Of a stretch of 64,000 nt of DNA, positions 28,088-41,706 are shown piece after piece. The stretch lies in contig NZ_SWCI01000010.1 of the NCBI RefSeq assembly GCF_005116715.1, positions 1-64,000 of the forward strand, read 5' to 3'. The position numbers were made by a program, and so were the translations under genes. The stretch's first letter is position 1, and the number at the start of each line of letters is the position of its first letter. The notes beneath the pieces are model-generated. The model was given only the letters and a program-made list of their open reading frames with translations. It had not been told where the DNA came from and searched no databases. Origin of the DNA: Ferrimonas sediminicola. Its GTDB lineage: Bacteria; Pseudomonadota; Gammaproteobacteria; Enterobacterales; Shewanellaceae.

Positions 28088-28687
<600 letters not shown>

Positions 28688-29023
28688 TTAAAATGCGTTT
28701 TGAATCCAGTCGATCTGGCCACCCTCCACGGTGACCACATCGAAGCGGCAGGGGCGGTCGCTCCACCCCTGCTGCTGCAGATAGAAGGCTGCGGTACGCC
28801 GCAGTTTGTGCTGTTTGCTCGGGGTGATGGCGGCCAGGGCGCCGCCGTAGCCTGGCGTTTTCCGGTATTTTACCTCAACGAACACCAGCTCGTTACCCTG
28901 GGTCATCACCAGGTCCAACTCCCCGAAGCGGCTGTGGACATTGCACGCCAGCGGTGTCAGCCCCTGGTCTGCCAGCCAGTGCTGTACCTGCCGTTCAACG
29001 ATGTGACCCTTGTGACGGCTCAT
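28688..29023 (-). CDS. yraN: YraN family protein (UPF0102)
   Basis: 111 aa. Endonuclease-like fold of the UPF0102 family, with FGELDLVM and FVEVKYRK resembling the D-ExK catalytic core of PD-(D/E)XK nucleases. Function is not established. The ATG at 29023 overlaps the lpoA stop (ATGA), which supports this start over the longer frame. Confidence 0.93.
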   Translation of the reverse strand: MSRHKGHIVERQVQHWLADQGLTPLACNVHSRFGELDLVMTQGNELVFVEVKYRKTPGYGGALAAITPSKQHKLRRTAAFYLQQQGWSDRPCRFDVVTVEGGQIDWIQNAF

Positions 29024-30846
29024 GGTTCGGCGCGCAGGCGTCCGCGGCGATACTGGGCCCAGCCCAGCTGTCGGCTCAGCACCCCATTTTCTGTTACCGC
29101 CAGTTGGCCGGAGAGGCCCTGGATGCGGTAGCCGGAGAACACCCGCATCTGCGCCAGACGATCGATCAGCGCCCAGCTGTCGTGGCCCATGGCGTAGAGG
29201 CGCAGCTGGCTGTCGCTGCGATCCGGCCACAGTTGCGCCACCTGGCTGCGCATGGGGGTCTCTCCCAGCAGCCAGGGCATGTCGCTGATGTAGAGTCGGT
29301 CCAGCTCCCGGCGCTCCTGGCCGTTGTTCGCCTTGGCGTTGGCGCGGCTGCTGGTGTACAGCTGCGGTGGCTGGGCAAACACCGAGATGTTGACGTCGAT
29401 GAAGGGCTTGAGCAGGCGGATCTCGCCGGCGTCGGCGATGAGGAAAATGGCGTCCACGTCGTCCCGGGAGCGGAAGTCGGCCTGGGTGCCGCGGCCAAAT
29501 GCCTGTTTCACCGCCCGGATTCTTTCCAGGCTGGCATCTACCTGCAGGGCGCTGCGCACCGAGTCCTGCATGGTGTCGGTGCGGTCGAAGTAGTGCACCT
29601 CCACCGGTTCCTCGGTGAGGGTCTGCCAGGTGGCGTCGAACTCCCGGGCCATGCGCCGCCCCAGAGAGGAGGCGGGGGCCAGCACCAGGGGATGCAGTCG
29701 GCCATCCTGGAACAGCTTTTCGGCGACGTGCATCGCCTCCTCCTCGGGGGAGAGGGCGAAGAAGTAGTGGTGCTCCCTGGGCTCCGGCAGCTCTGCGGGC
29801 TGGTTCAGCAGCAGCATCGGCAGCTGCGGATCGGCCACCGCCAGCACCTTGTCGACGTTGGCCTTGAGCAGCGGGCCGATGATGAACTCGGCGCCGTCGG
29901 TCACCGCGGCCTGGTAGGCCTCGGCGGCGTCCTGGGCACCGGTGTCGTAGAAGCGCAGCTGGCGGCCGCCATCCTGCTCCAAGGCCCGGGAGAGCAGTCC
30001 ATCCTGGATCGCCTTGGCCTGGGCAGCAACCCGGCCGGTGAGAGGCAGCAGTACCGCCACGCTCTGGGGGCGATAGGGCTGAACCGTCAGCGCTCGCTGC
30101 AGATCCGCCGGCAGGGCGCGGGCGGCGGGGTGGCCGGGGTTGTCCCGCTGCCAGCGGGCCAGCTCACCCACCAGGGTGGAGGGCTGGATGGCAAAATGCT
30201 TGGCCAGCCAAGCCAGTTCCAGCCAGCCACGCCACTGGGGATCCTGACTCTGGCCGACGGCGCTCAACAGTGCCTGCTCATCCACCTGGCCCAGGTTGTG
30301 CCACAGCCGCTCATGGCTCTCCGGCCGCTCTGCCTTTTCCTGATATTGGCCCAGGGTGTAGTAGGCGGCTGCGGCGGGCAGTGGCGCTGCCGACAGCTGG
30401 TACAGCTCACCCTTGAGACGGTAGTAGTGTTGCCACTGGGCCCGGTCCAGCGTCCAGTCGGAGGGCCAGTCCAGCCGGGCTAGGGCGTTGCCACGGTTCT
30501 GCTCCGCCTTGGCCAGCTCGCTCATCAGCAGGGCGAACTCCGCCTGCAGCCTGGGGGCCGGGTCCAGCTTGCCGTCGAGGGAAGCCAGCAACTGGGCGGC
30601 AGAGGCGATATCGCCCTGGGCGATGTAGGCCCGGGCCGCCAGCAGCAGCCACTGCTGCCGGGTGTCGCCCTCGCTACTGGACGCCTTCTGCAGGTACTGG
30701 GCGGCACTCTGGGTGACTCTGCCCATCTCGACCTTGGCTTCGGGTGCCTCGGGGGAGGGGGCGGGGCCAGTGGCGCAGGAGGCCAGCAGGGCGGTCAGCA
30801 GCAGGGGCAGCACCCTTTTGGTCAATTTGCAGGAGAAGTTTTTCAA
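29020..30846 (-). CDS. lpoA: Penicillin-binding protein activator LpoA
   Basis: About 608 aa. Lipoprotein signal with lipobox LLASC; the N-terminal half is a helical TPR-like region and the C-terminal half a periplasmic-binding-protein fold (SVAVLLPLTGRVAAQAKAIQDG). LpoA spans from the outer membrane to activate PBP1a, encoded at 12382-14937. There is no ATG upstream of the lipobox: candidates are TTG at 30846, TTG at 30825 or TTG at 30879, so the exact start is uncertain. It is divergent from rsmI and coupled to yraN. Confidence 0.9.
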   Translation of the reverse strand: MKNFSCKLTKRVLPLLLTALLASCATGPAPSPEAPEAKVEMGRVTQSAAQYLQKASSSEGDTRQQWLLLAARAYIAQGDIASAAQLLASLDGKLDPAPRLQAEFALLMSELAKAEQNRGNALARLDWPSDWTLDRAQWQHYYRLKGELYQLSAAPLPAAAAYYTLGQYQEKAERPESHERLWHNLGQVDEQALLSAVGQSQDPQWRGWLELAWLAKHFAIQPSTLVGELARWQRDNPGHPAARALPADLQRALTVQPYRPQSVAVLLPLTGRVAAQAKAIQDGLLSRALEQDGGRQLRFYDTGAQDAAEAYQAAVTDGAEFIIGPLLKANVDKVLAVADPQLPMLLLNQPAELPEPREHHYFFALSPEEEAMHVAEKLFQDGRLHPLVLAPASSLGRRMAREFDATWQTLTEEPVEVHYFDRTDTMQDSVRSALQVDASLERIRAVKQAFGRGTQADFRSRDDVDAIFLIADAGEIRLLKPFIDVNISVFAQPPQLYTSSRANAKANNGQERRELDRLYISDMPWLLGETPMRSQVAQLWPDRSDSQLRLYAMGHDSWALIDRLAQMRVFSGYRIQGLSGQLAVTENGVLSRQLGWAQYRRGRLRAEP

Positions 30847-30933
30847 CAGCCAAACCCACTCTGATAAAATCACAGCCAATAGTGTAACCCCCCGTCGATG
30901 CTAAACCAATCAACAGACACCAAGAGATTTTCC

Positions 30934-31773
30934 ATGGAATCCACAGCAACCCTCTATATTGTGCCCACCCCCATCGGCAACCTGGCGGACATCACCCAGC
31001 GGGCACTGACCGTGCTGGAGCAGGTGGATCTCATCGCCTGTGAAGATACCCGCCACAGCGGCAAACTGCTCAGCCACTTCGGCATCGGCACCAAGACCGT
31101 GGCCATCCACGACCACAACGAGCGGCAGCGGGCCCAGTGGGTGATTGGCCGTCTGGAGCAGGGGCAGTCCATCGCCCTGGTCTCCGATGCCGGCACCCCG
31201 TTGATCTCCGATCCCGGCTACCACCTGGTGACCCAGGTGCGGGAGGCGGGACACCCCGTGGTGCCTCTGCCGGGCCCCTGCGCCGCCACCACCGCCCTGT
31301 GCGCCGCCGGCCTGCCGTCGGACCGGTTCAGCTTCGAGGGTTTCCTGCCCGCCAAGGGCAAGGGGCGGCTGGATCGGCTGGGCGTCCTGGCCAGGGAGCC
31401 ACGAACCATGATCTTCTATGAGTCTCCCCGGCGGGTGCTGGATACCATCGCCGACATCATTGAGGTGATGGGGCCGGATCGCCCCCTGGTGCTGGCCAGG
31501 GAGCTGACCAAAACCTTCGAGACCATCGAGGGGCGGCCCGCCGCTGACCTGCTGGCCTGGCTCAAGGAGGACGACAACCGCACCCGGGGGGAGATGGTGC
31601 TGATGGTCCACGGCCACAAGGCCCAGGAGGATGAGCTGGATGGTCAGACGGTTAAGACCCTGAAACTGCTGGCCAAGGAATTGCCGCTGAAGCGGGCGGC
31701 GGCGCTGACCGCCGAGATCTTTGGTCATAAAAAGAACGCCCTGTACAAGTACGGCTTGGAGCAGGGCTGGTAG
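30934..31773 (+). CDS. rsmI: 16S rRNA (cytidine1402-2'-O)-methyltransferase
   Basis: 279 aa. Tetrapyrrole-methylase-fold enzyme that 2'-O-methylates C1402 in 16S r[40 protein letters not shown] and [11 protein letters not shown] are RsmI signatures. The ATG at 30934 has AAGAGA upstream; an in-frame ATG at 30898 has none. The 3' end of the gene contains the rnpB promoter. Confidence 0.96.
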   Translation: MESTATLYIVPTPIGNLADITQRALTVLEQVDLIACEDTRHSGKLLSHFGIGTKTVAIHDHNERQRAQWVIGRLEQGQSIALVSDAGTPLISDPGYHLVTQVREAGHPVVPLPGPCAATTALCAAGLPSDRFSFEGFLPAKGKGRLDRLGVLAREPRTMIFYESPRRVLDTIADIIEVMGPDRPLVLARELTKTFETIEGRPAADLLAWLKEDDNRTRGEMVLMVHGHKAQEDELDGQTVKTLKLLAKELPLKRAAALTAEIFGHKKNALYKYGLEQGW

Positions 31774-31784
31774 CGGGTTATACT
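31756..31784 (+). promoter_or_regulatory. rnpB promoter
   Basis: TTGGAG and TATACT are separated by exactly 17 bp. The -10 ends 8 nt before the predicted 5' end of RNase P RNA. The -35 lies inside the last codons of rsmI. Confidence 0.75.
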
Positions 31785-31792
31785 CCGCCTCC

Positions 31793-32170
<378 letters not shown>

Positions 32171-32182
32171 TACAACCTAGAG

Positions 32183-32216
32183 AAGCCGCTGTTTCATCAG
32201 AAGCAGCGGCTTTTTC
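32183..32216 (+). terminator. rnpB terminator
   Basis: 'aagccgctg' pairs with 'cagcggctt' and is followed by TTTTTC. It lies 15 nt beyond the mature RNase P RNA end. Confidence 0.88.
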
Positions 32217-32262
32217 TTTATCCGAAGCTTGGGTGCTCGCAGGCCACCGTTGTGGTGGGCGG

Positions 32263-32308
32263 ATGATTGTCCACTCCGCTTACACCAGGATCGCGGTTTA
32301 TCGGCCGA
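32263..32308 (+). repeat. Degenerate copy of the rnpB 3' end
   Basis: Two blocks of the 3' end of rnpB recur in order after its terminator. 'atgattgtccac' occurs at 32127-32138 and 32263-32274. 'ttatcggccga' occurs at 32152-32162 and 32298-32308. The copy has about 10 extra bases between them. E. coli also carries tandem partial copies of the rnpB 3' region, so this resembles a decayed version of that arrangement. Confidence 0.65.
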
Positions 32309-32376
32309 TGCCACCAGGTCGTACGGTGTCTTCGCCTGGCATCCCGGCGCAGGTCCCTGCCGAAGGAAACGGCAAT

Positions 32377-32408
32377 AAAACGCCCCGCCAAACTCCCTGG
32401 CGGGGCGA
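32377..32408 (-). terminator. Terminator of the S9 peptidase gene
   Basis: 'cgccccgcca' pairs with 'tggcggggcg'. Read on the minus strand the stem is followed by TTTTATTG. It lies about 120 bp past the peptidase stop. Confidence 0.75.
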
Positions 32409-32526
32409 AGAGGACAAACACAACCATTCAAGGCAGCCACCATGCAGTGACCCATCCAATCTAGAATGGGCTGCTCAAACATTCAACTGTGAATGGGCAA
32501 ATGATCGCCATCCCGGGAGGGGTCCT

Positions 32527-34992
32527 TCAAGGGTTGAGATTCTCCTCGAACAGCCTGAAGATGCGGCGGTACTCGTCCAGCCAGCTGGAGGGCTGACGGA
32601 AGCCATGGGGCTCCACTGGGTAGATGGCGGTCTCGAACATCGGTTTCTCCAGTTCGATCAGCCTCTGTACCAGGCGCACGCTGTCTTGGAAGAACACGTT
32701 GTCGTCCAGCACACCGCTCATGATCAGCAGTGGCTTCTGCAGTCCCTGGGCGAACTCGATGGGAGAACTGCGCTCATAGGCGATGGGATCCAGATCCGGC
32801 GTATTGAGGATGTTGGAGGTGTAGCCATAGTTGTAGTGGGCCCAGTCGGTCACCGGGCGCAGGGCGGCGCCGGCCTGGAAGCGCTCGGGCTGGGTGAACA
32901 GCGCCATAAAGGTGAGGAAGCCGCCGTAGGAGCCGCCGTAGGTGCCTACCCGCTGCGGGTCGACCGATTGGGTAGCGGCCATCCAGTCGATGCCGTCGAT
33001 CATATCCTCCACTTCGCTGTGGCCCATGTTGCGGTAGATGGCGGTGCGCCAGTCGCGGCCATAGCCCTTGGAGCCTCGGTAGTCGATGTCCATCACCACA
33101 TAGCCATGCTGGGCCAGCAGGTTGTGGAACATGAATTCACGGAAGTAGCCGGACCAGCCGAAGTGGCCGTTCTGCAGGTAGCCGGCACCGTGGTTGAAGA
33201 TCACCGCCGGGTATTGGCCGTTGCGCTTCCTGCTGTCATTGAGGGGGCGGAACAGGCGGGCGTACACCGGTTTGGCCTGGTGGCTGGAGGGGATGGCCAC
33301 CACCTCAGGCGCCTGCCAGGGGTACTTTAGGAACTCACTGCTGGTGGTGTGGGTCAGCTGGCTGGGGCGGCCCGACAGGGGCTGCAGGAACAGCTCCGGT
33401 GGCCGGGTGCGGCTGGAAGCGGTCAGCAGCAGCCGGGATTCATCCGGGCTGAGGTGGTAGTCGAGGCTGCCCTTGAGATCGGTCTCCTGGCGCAGCTTGC
33501 CGCTGTCGGTGGCGACGCTGAATACCTCGTACTGGCCCGGGTGATGACGGTTGGCCTTGAAGAAGAAACGGTCGCCGTCCCGGCTCTGGGTGACGCTGCT
33601 AACCACGAACTCACCCTGGGTCAGCGCCCTGGCCTGGCCGGTCAGGGGCTTGAGGTACAGCTGGGAGTAGCCGCTCTCCTCGGAGAGGTAGTAGAGGCTT
33701 TGGCCATCGCGGCTCCAGCCGAACTCGTTATGGGTGTAGTTGACCCAGGCCTCGTCGTGCAGCCGGTGCTGGGTGGTCAGCCTGCCTGTGGTCAGATCGA
33801 CGGTCGCCAGCCAGCGATCCTTGTTGTCTGCTTGGGCTTCCAGCATCAACGCCAGCTTGTCCCCCTGGGGGGACCACTGGATGGGGCTCTGGCTCCAACC
33901 CCAGTCCTGCATCAGGGTAATGACTCGCAGGGCCGGCGCGCTGTGGTAGTGCTCGCCGCGGCGTGCGGCGTTCTCCGCCTTGACGCCGGCCAGCACATCC
34001 TCCTCGAACCCCGCCAGTCCCTCCCAGCTGATGTGGGTGGTGGTGCCGGTGACGGTGTCCAGCAGCATCAGTCGGTGGGGCGCCACTTCGGCCTCGGCCA
34101 CCCGGGCACGGGCCGGCTGGGCCGCCACATAGCCCTTTTTGTCCAGGTAGTTGGGCATGATGTCGTGATCCTGGCGCCAGCGGTTCTCCTTGTCGGTGAC
34201 TACCGCCAGCAGCATCCGGCCGCTGGGAGAGGGACTCAGGGTCACCAGGCGTTCGCTGGCGTTGAGGTAGAAGGGCTCAGGCGCCAGGCTGGCATCGGCG
34301 GCGCGGCGCTCCGCCTGGCGGGCGGCCAGATCGGCGGCGTCCCTGTACTGGTTGTCCACATAACGGATCAGCCGCTTCTGCTGCCTGGCCAGGTAGCTGT
34401 CGGTTACCTGGGCGTTGTCCGGCTTCTGGCCAAACACCAGTTCGGCCTGGAGCAGGCTGCGGCCGGTGGCGGGGTCAATGCGGTAGAGCTTGTTGCCGCG
34501 GCGCACCAGCAGCCGGTTGTCCAGGGTGAAGCTGAACTGGTCGACGGCGCTGCTGTCCCGGGTCAGCTGTCGGGGAGGGTGGCCGGCCTGGGCGACGAAC
34601 AGGTTGCCCTCGTAAAGCCAGGCGGCCAGGGTACGGTCGGCGCTCAGGGTCTTCTCCTGGGCCAGGACCCAGTCGCTGTAGGGCAGGGCGCCGCCATTGC
34701 CCTGGGCGTCCACGGCAAAGGCGCGGCTCAGTTTGGATCCCTGCTCTTTCTGCCAGTAGTAGATGCGGCGGCCGTCCAGGGACCACTGCGGGGTCTGGGG
34801 GGCGTTACCCATCCAGTCCGGATCCGCCATGATCCGCTTCAGGGTCAGCGGATCGGCGGGTGACAGCGCCGGCACCGGCAGGGGGGGGAGCTGTTGACTG
34901 AGGGGGGCGGGGCTGGCCGTGGGGGGCTCGGGGGTGGCGGCGCAGGCGCTTACCAGGCTGAGGGTTAGGCCCAGACTAATCCATTTTTTCAT
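32527..34992 (-). CDS. S9 family serine peptidase lipoprotein (prolyl oligopeptidase / DPP-IV-like)
   Basis: 821 aa. Lipobox LVSAC near residue 17 marks an exported lipoprotein. An eight-bladed beta-propeller-like region (about 60-540) precedes an alpha/beta-hydrolase peptidase domain. The predicted triad is Ser688 in GGSYGG, Asp763 or Asp764 in GVLDDNV, and His796 in EPHGF, all intact. It probably cleaves oligopeptides, perhaps after proline, in the periplasm or at the cell surface; subfamily specificity cannot be read with certainty. It follows pabA on the same strand after an 89-bp gap, with its own terminator. Confidence 0.88.
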   Translation of the reverse strand: MKKWISLGLTLSLVSACAATPEPPTASPAPLSQQLPPLPVPALSPADPLTLKRIMADPDWMGNAPQTPQWSLDGRRIYYWQKEQGSKLSRAFAVDAQGNGGALPYSDWVLAQEKTLSADRTLAAWLYEGNLFVAQAGHPPRQLTRDSSAVDQFSFTLDNRLLVRRGNKLYRIDPATGRSLLQAELVFGQKPDNAQVTDSYLARQQKRLIRYVDNQYRDAADLAARQAERRAADASLAPEPFYLNASERLVTLSPSPSGRMLLAVVTDKENRWRQDHDIMPNYLDKKGYVAAQPARARVAEAEVAPHRLMLLDTVTGTTTHISWEGLAGFEEDVLAGVKAENAARRGEHYHSAPALRVITLMQDWGWSQSPIQWSPQGDKLALMLEAQADNKDRWLATVDLTTGRLTTQHRLHDEAWVNYTHNEFGWSRDGQSLYYLSEESGYSQLYLKPLTGQARALTQGEFVVSSVTQSRDGDRFFFKANRHHPGQYEVFSVATDSGKLRQETDLKGSLDYHLSPDESRLLLTASSRTRPPELFLQPLSGRPSQLTHTTSSEFLKYPWQAPEVVAIPSSHQAKPVYARLFRPLNDSRKRNGQYPAVIFNHGAGYLQNGHFGWSGYFREFMFHNLLAQHGYVVMDIDYRGSKGYGRDWRTAIYRNMGHSEVEDMIDGIDWMAATQSVDPQRVGTYGGSYGGFLTFMALFTQPERFQAGAALRPVTDWAHYNYGYTSNILNTPDLDPIAYERSSPIEFAQGLQKPLLIMSGVLDDNVFFQDSVRLVQRLIELEKPMFETAIYPVEPHGFRQPSSWLDEYRRIFRLFEENLNP

Positions 34993-35081
34993 TGTTGTAG
35001 GGGGTCCTTGGCTTTGCTGTGACCGTGATTTATATCACAGCCTCCCCAAGTGCTGGAGTCCTGGCGAAGAGAGAGGGGGGT

Positions 35082-35660
35082 TCAGTATTGTTTCAAGAAG
35101 TTATCCAGCAGGGCCAGCCCCTGTTCGGTAAGCACCGATTCCGGGTGGAACTGCACCCCCTCCACGGGCAGGCTCCGGTGTTTCAACCCCATGATTTCCT
35201 GTTGGCCCAGTTCGTTCCGGCACCAGGCGGTGACCGCAAGGGTTTCCGGCAGCGAGTCGGGGGCGACCACCAGGGAGTGGTATCGGGTCACGGTCAGGGG
35301 ATCGGGCAGCCCCCGGAACACGCCGCAGCCATCATGGCGGATGGCGGAGGTCTTGCCGTGCATCACCTTGTGGGCCCGGACAATGCGGGCGCCCAGGCTC
35401 TGGGCGATGGTCTGATGCCCCAGGCAAACCCCGAGGATAGGCAGCCGTCCGGCAAAGTAACGGACCAGATCCAGGGCGATGCCCGCCTCGTTGGGGGAGC
35501 AGGGGCCGGGCGAGATCACCAGGTACTCGGGATTCAGGCGCTCGATCTCGGCGAGGCTGGTGGCATCATTGCGACGCACCTCCACCCGCTGTCCCAGCTG
35601 CTGGAAGTACTGCACCAGGTTGTAGGTGAAGGAGTCGTAGTTGTCGAGCATCAGCAGCAT
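35082..35660 (-). CDS. pabA: Aminodeoxychorismate/anthranilate synthase component II (glutaminase)
   Basis: 192 aa class I glutamine amidotransferase. The nucleophile Cys is in LGVCLGHQ, and the His-Glu pair is in [25 protein letters not shown] is the typical start; ATG 35660 has AGGGA upstream. It supplies ammonia to PabB for folate synthesis, and may also serve TrpE. The PabA call rests on being unlinked to trp genes and lying near crp and the ast cluster, as in relatives; sequence alone does not exclude TrpG. Confidence 0.87.
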   Translation of the reverse strand: MLLMLDNYDSFTYNLVQYFQQLGQRVEVRRNDATSLAEIERLNPEYLVISPGPCSPNEAGIALDLVRYFAGRLPILGVCLGHQTIAQSLGARIVRAHKVMHGKTSAIRHDGCGVFRGLPDPLTVTRYHSLVVAPDSLPETLAVTAWCRNELGQQEIMGLKHRSLPVEGVQFHPESVLTEQGLALLDNFLKQY

Positions 35661-35761
35661 GGGCGATCCCTGTCGGCGTAGGTGAAGCGCAGGCATTCTA
35701 CCTGTTGGACGCAGAGAGATCATCCCGGTTGACGGGCATCGCGGCGAGCGGTGGGGGAAGC

Positions 35762-35790
35762 GACAACGCCGCCGGCAGGCGGCGTTGTCA
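35762..35790 (-). terminator. Hairpin downstream of grcA
   Basis: 'gacaacgccgcc' pairs with 'ggcggcgttgtc' with a short loop, about 25 nt beyond the grcA stop. A T-run is lacking on the minus strand, so termination may be partial. Confidence 0.65.
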
Positions 35791-35812
35791 TCACCAGGAA
35801 GCGCAGTCTGGC

Positions 35813-36244
35813 TTACATGCTCTCGGTGAAGGTCCGGGCGATAACGTCACGCTGCTGCTCGAGCGTCAGGGAGTTGAAGCGGACGGCGTAGCCGGAGACG
35901 CGGATGGTCAGCTGGGCGTTGTCGCTGATCAGGGCGTAGTCGTCGTCGTTGGCGGAGCCGGCTTCCACCCGCTCACGGGCTGCCATCAGCTTCTGCAGAA
36001 CGTCACGCTGCAGGACGTTGACGTTCAGGTGCTGGCCACCCTCACGTCCGGTGGCGTTGGCGGACTCGACGGGCAGCTCGCGGGACTCGAACTCACCCAG
36101 CTCGGCCAGGGAGACCACCTGGTCGGCCTGATACTGCTCTTTGGCCGCCACGCAACGGGCTTGGCCGGCTTGTTTGTCTACCAGCCAGATGCTGCCTACC
36201 AGGGCGTCATTGGCGGATTGAGTGATCTGGATTCCTGTTACCAT
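35813..36244 (-). CDS. grcA: Autonomous glycyl radical cofactor GrcA
   Basis: 143 aa. It replaces the oxygen-damaged glycyl-radical end of pyruvate formate-lyase, restoring activity after oxygen exposure. The C-terminal [10 protein letters not shown] motif carries the radical glycine (Gly118), and TFTESM ends the protein. [13 protein letters not shown] is the family N-terminus, with AGGAAG upstream of ATG 36244; a longer frame is unlikely. It is about 16 residues longer than E. coli GrcA, the extra part being an acidic linker (residues about 93-109) just before the radical domain. A candidate FNR site lies upstream. Confidence 0.95.
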   Translation of the reverse strand: MVTGIQITQSANDALVGSIWLVDKQAGQARCVAAKEQYQADQVVSLAELGEFESRELPVESANATGREGGQHLNVNVLQRDVLQKLMAARERVEAGSANDDDYALISDNAQLTIRVSGYAVRFNSLTLEQQRDVIARTFTESM

Positions 36245-36314
36245 CTTGTTACTTCCTAATCGTGAGGACTGGCTCAAGATTACGTGATCCCACCCCCGTT
36301 GACACATGACTTAT

Positions 36315-36328
36315 TTCATGGTGGTCAA
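36315..36328 (-). promoter_or_regulatory. Candidate FNR site upstream of grcA
   Basis: On the minus strand the sequence is TTGACCACCATGAA, matching 8 of 10 defined positions of TTGAT-N4-ATCAA. It is about 70 bp upstream of the start codon, a fitting place for class II activation. E. coli grcA is FNR-activated. Confidence 0.5.
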
Positions 36329-36520
36329 TGAAGTCCGCTCATCCGATGGGGTTTTTCGTGATCCGAATCTGTGTTAGGGCGGCGGGAGCGGAGCGTCGAC
36401 AGCCGGTTGCCCCATTCTGGGGCGTCCGGCGCTTCCGGGGCGGAAAAACCGTTCCGGGAGTCGGCACATCCCTAAGTGCTTGTGATATAACAGTCAAAAA
36501 GGCCCAACCCTTGGTTAACC

Positions 36521-37606
36521 GTGAGTACACAACTACCCAAACCCAGGCTGCTGGATCAGCTTGAACAGCAATTTTGGCAGTATCAGAGCCTGTCGGAACC
36601 CATCCATGCCCCCAGTCCGACCATGGAGGATGAGGTGGCGTTTGTCTGGCGCTATAAGCTGGCGGTGGAGCGGGCCGCCGAGTTCAAGCGGATCCAGAAG
36701 AATCAGCAGCGGAGCGAGCAGCAGCAGAAACTTAGGCAGTTTTTCTGCCGGGCCTTTGAGGCTGAACTGGGCAGGTTGTTGGCCCAGCCGGAGGGGGCGC
36801 GCAAGGTGATGGGCATCGAGGTGGCTCAGTTGGATATGCTCGAGTTGCTGCTGGATCCGGACGGGGATGTGCGTCGCCTGACCCGCTGCATCGAACTGGA
36901 TCCCTGGCTGAGCCAGGCGCTGATTCGCCACATCAACTCCAACCGTTTCGAGTTTCGCCGCGCCAGTGAGCTCCACGACGTACAGCTGGCCATCAACTAC
37001 CTGGGCTATGAGAAACTGTGCCAGCTGATCCCCAGCCTGGTGTATGAGCACTGGAGCTGGTCGCCGGACCAGAGCCAGGGGCTGCACCAGCGCAAGCTAT
37101 GGCGCTGGTGTCGCCTGTTGAAGAGCCGGGCCGAGTACTGGCTCGGGGAGGAGGGGATCGGTGGCGACTCGGCCCGCATCTACGCCTGCCTGTTTGCCCT
37201 CGGGCCTATCCTGGTGCATCGTCAGGCCACCCACCTCTATCAGAGGATGCGGGGGGAATGGATGAACCAGGCGCGGCTTGAGCCGGAAGGGGATCTTTCT
37301 GAGGGGCTGCGTCATCTGCGTCTGCCCTGCGAGCCGGTGGCGGAACATCTGCAGCGACATCTGGCGATTGCCCGTCGCTTCCTGGAGGGGGTGGGCTACA
37401 GCGGACGCTTTCTCCGGTTGCTGACTGCCCTGGAACAACCCTGGATGCAGTCGGAGCCGGCGGCACGGGCGCTGAGCCGGGCCTTTGGAGAGGTGGTCTA
37501 CCTGACCCTGTCGGGACGGGTCATGAAACAGGAGGACGGGCTGGAGGTGATCACCGGCTACTACCAGATCCCCGAGGCCAGGGTGAGGGTCCTTCACCGG
37601 GGGTGA
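36521..37606 (+). CDS. HDOD-domain protein of unknown function
   Basis: 361 aa. The central part (residues about 105-175) looks like an HDOD domain: DVRRLTRCIELDPWLSQALIRHINS, then 'VQLAINYLGYEKLCQLI', which match the helices around the degenerate HD site. The N-terminal 80 residues are helical and charged with a probable coiled coil. HDOD proteins act in signalling and regulation without HD phosphohydrolase activity. It starts at GTG with no clear ribosome site. It is monocistronic, upstream of the ast operon. Confidence 0.7.
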   Translation: MSTQLPKPRLLDQLEQQFWQYQSLSEPIHAPSPTMEDEVAFVWRYKLAVERAAEFKRIQKNQQRSEQQQKLRQFFCRAFEAELGRLLAQPEGARKVMGIEVAQLDMLELLLDPDGDVRRLTRCIELDPWLSQALIRHINSNRFEFRRASELHDVQLAINYLGYEKLCQLIPSLVYEHWSWSPDQSQGLHQRKLWRWCRLLKSRAEYWLGEEGIGGDSARIYACLFALGPILVHRQATHLYQRMRGEWMNQARLEPEGDLSEGLRHLRLPCEPVAEHLQRHLAIARRFLEGVGYSGRFLRLLTALEQPWMQSEPAARALSRAFGEVVYLTLSGRVMKQEDGLEVITGYYQIPEARVRVLHRG

Positions 37607-39157
<1,551 letters not shown>

Positions 39158-39197
39158 CTCCCTCCCCGCCAGGGGCGGGCTGGAGAGGAGACCGGCC

Positions 39198-41691
<2,494 letters not shown>

Positions 41692-41706
41692 AGGAGCTTA
41701 TTGGAA

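Larger units (their letters stand above)
32217..32526. other. Intergenic region between rnpB and the S9 peptidase gene
   Basis: 310 bp without a credible gene. It holds the degenerate rnpB 3' copy (32263-32308) and the terminator of the minus-strand peptidase gene (32377-32408). Short frames on either strand here lack ribosome sites and protein-like composition. Confidence 0.7.
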
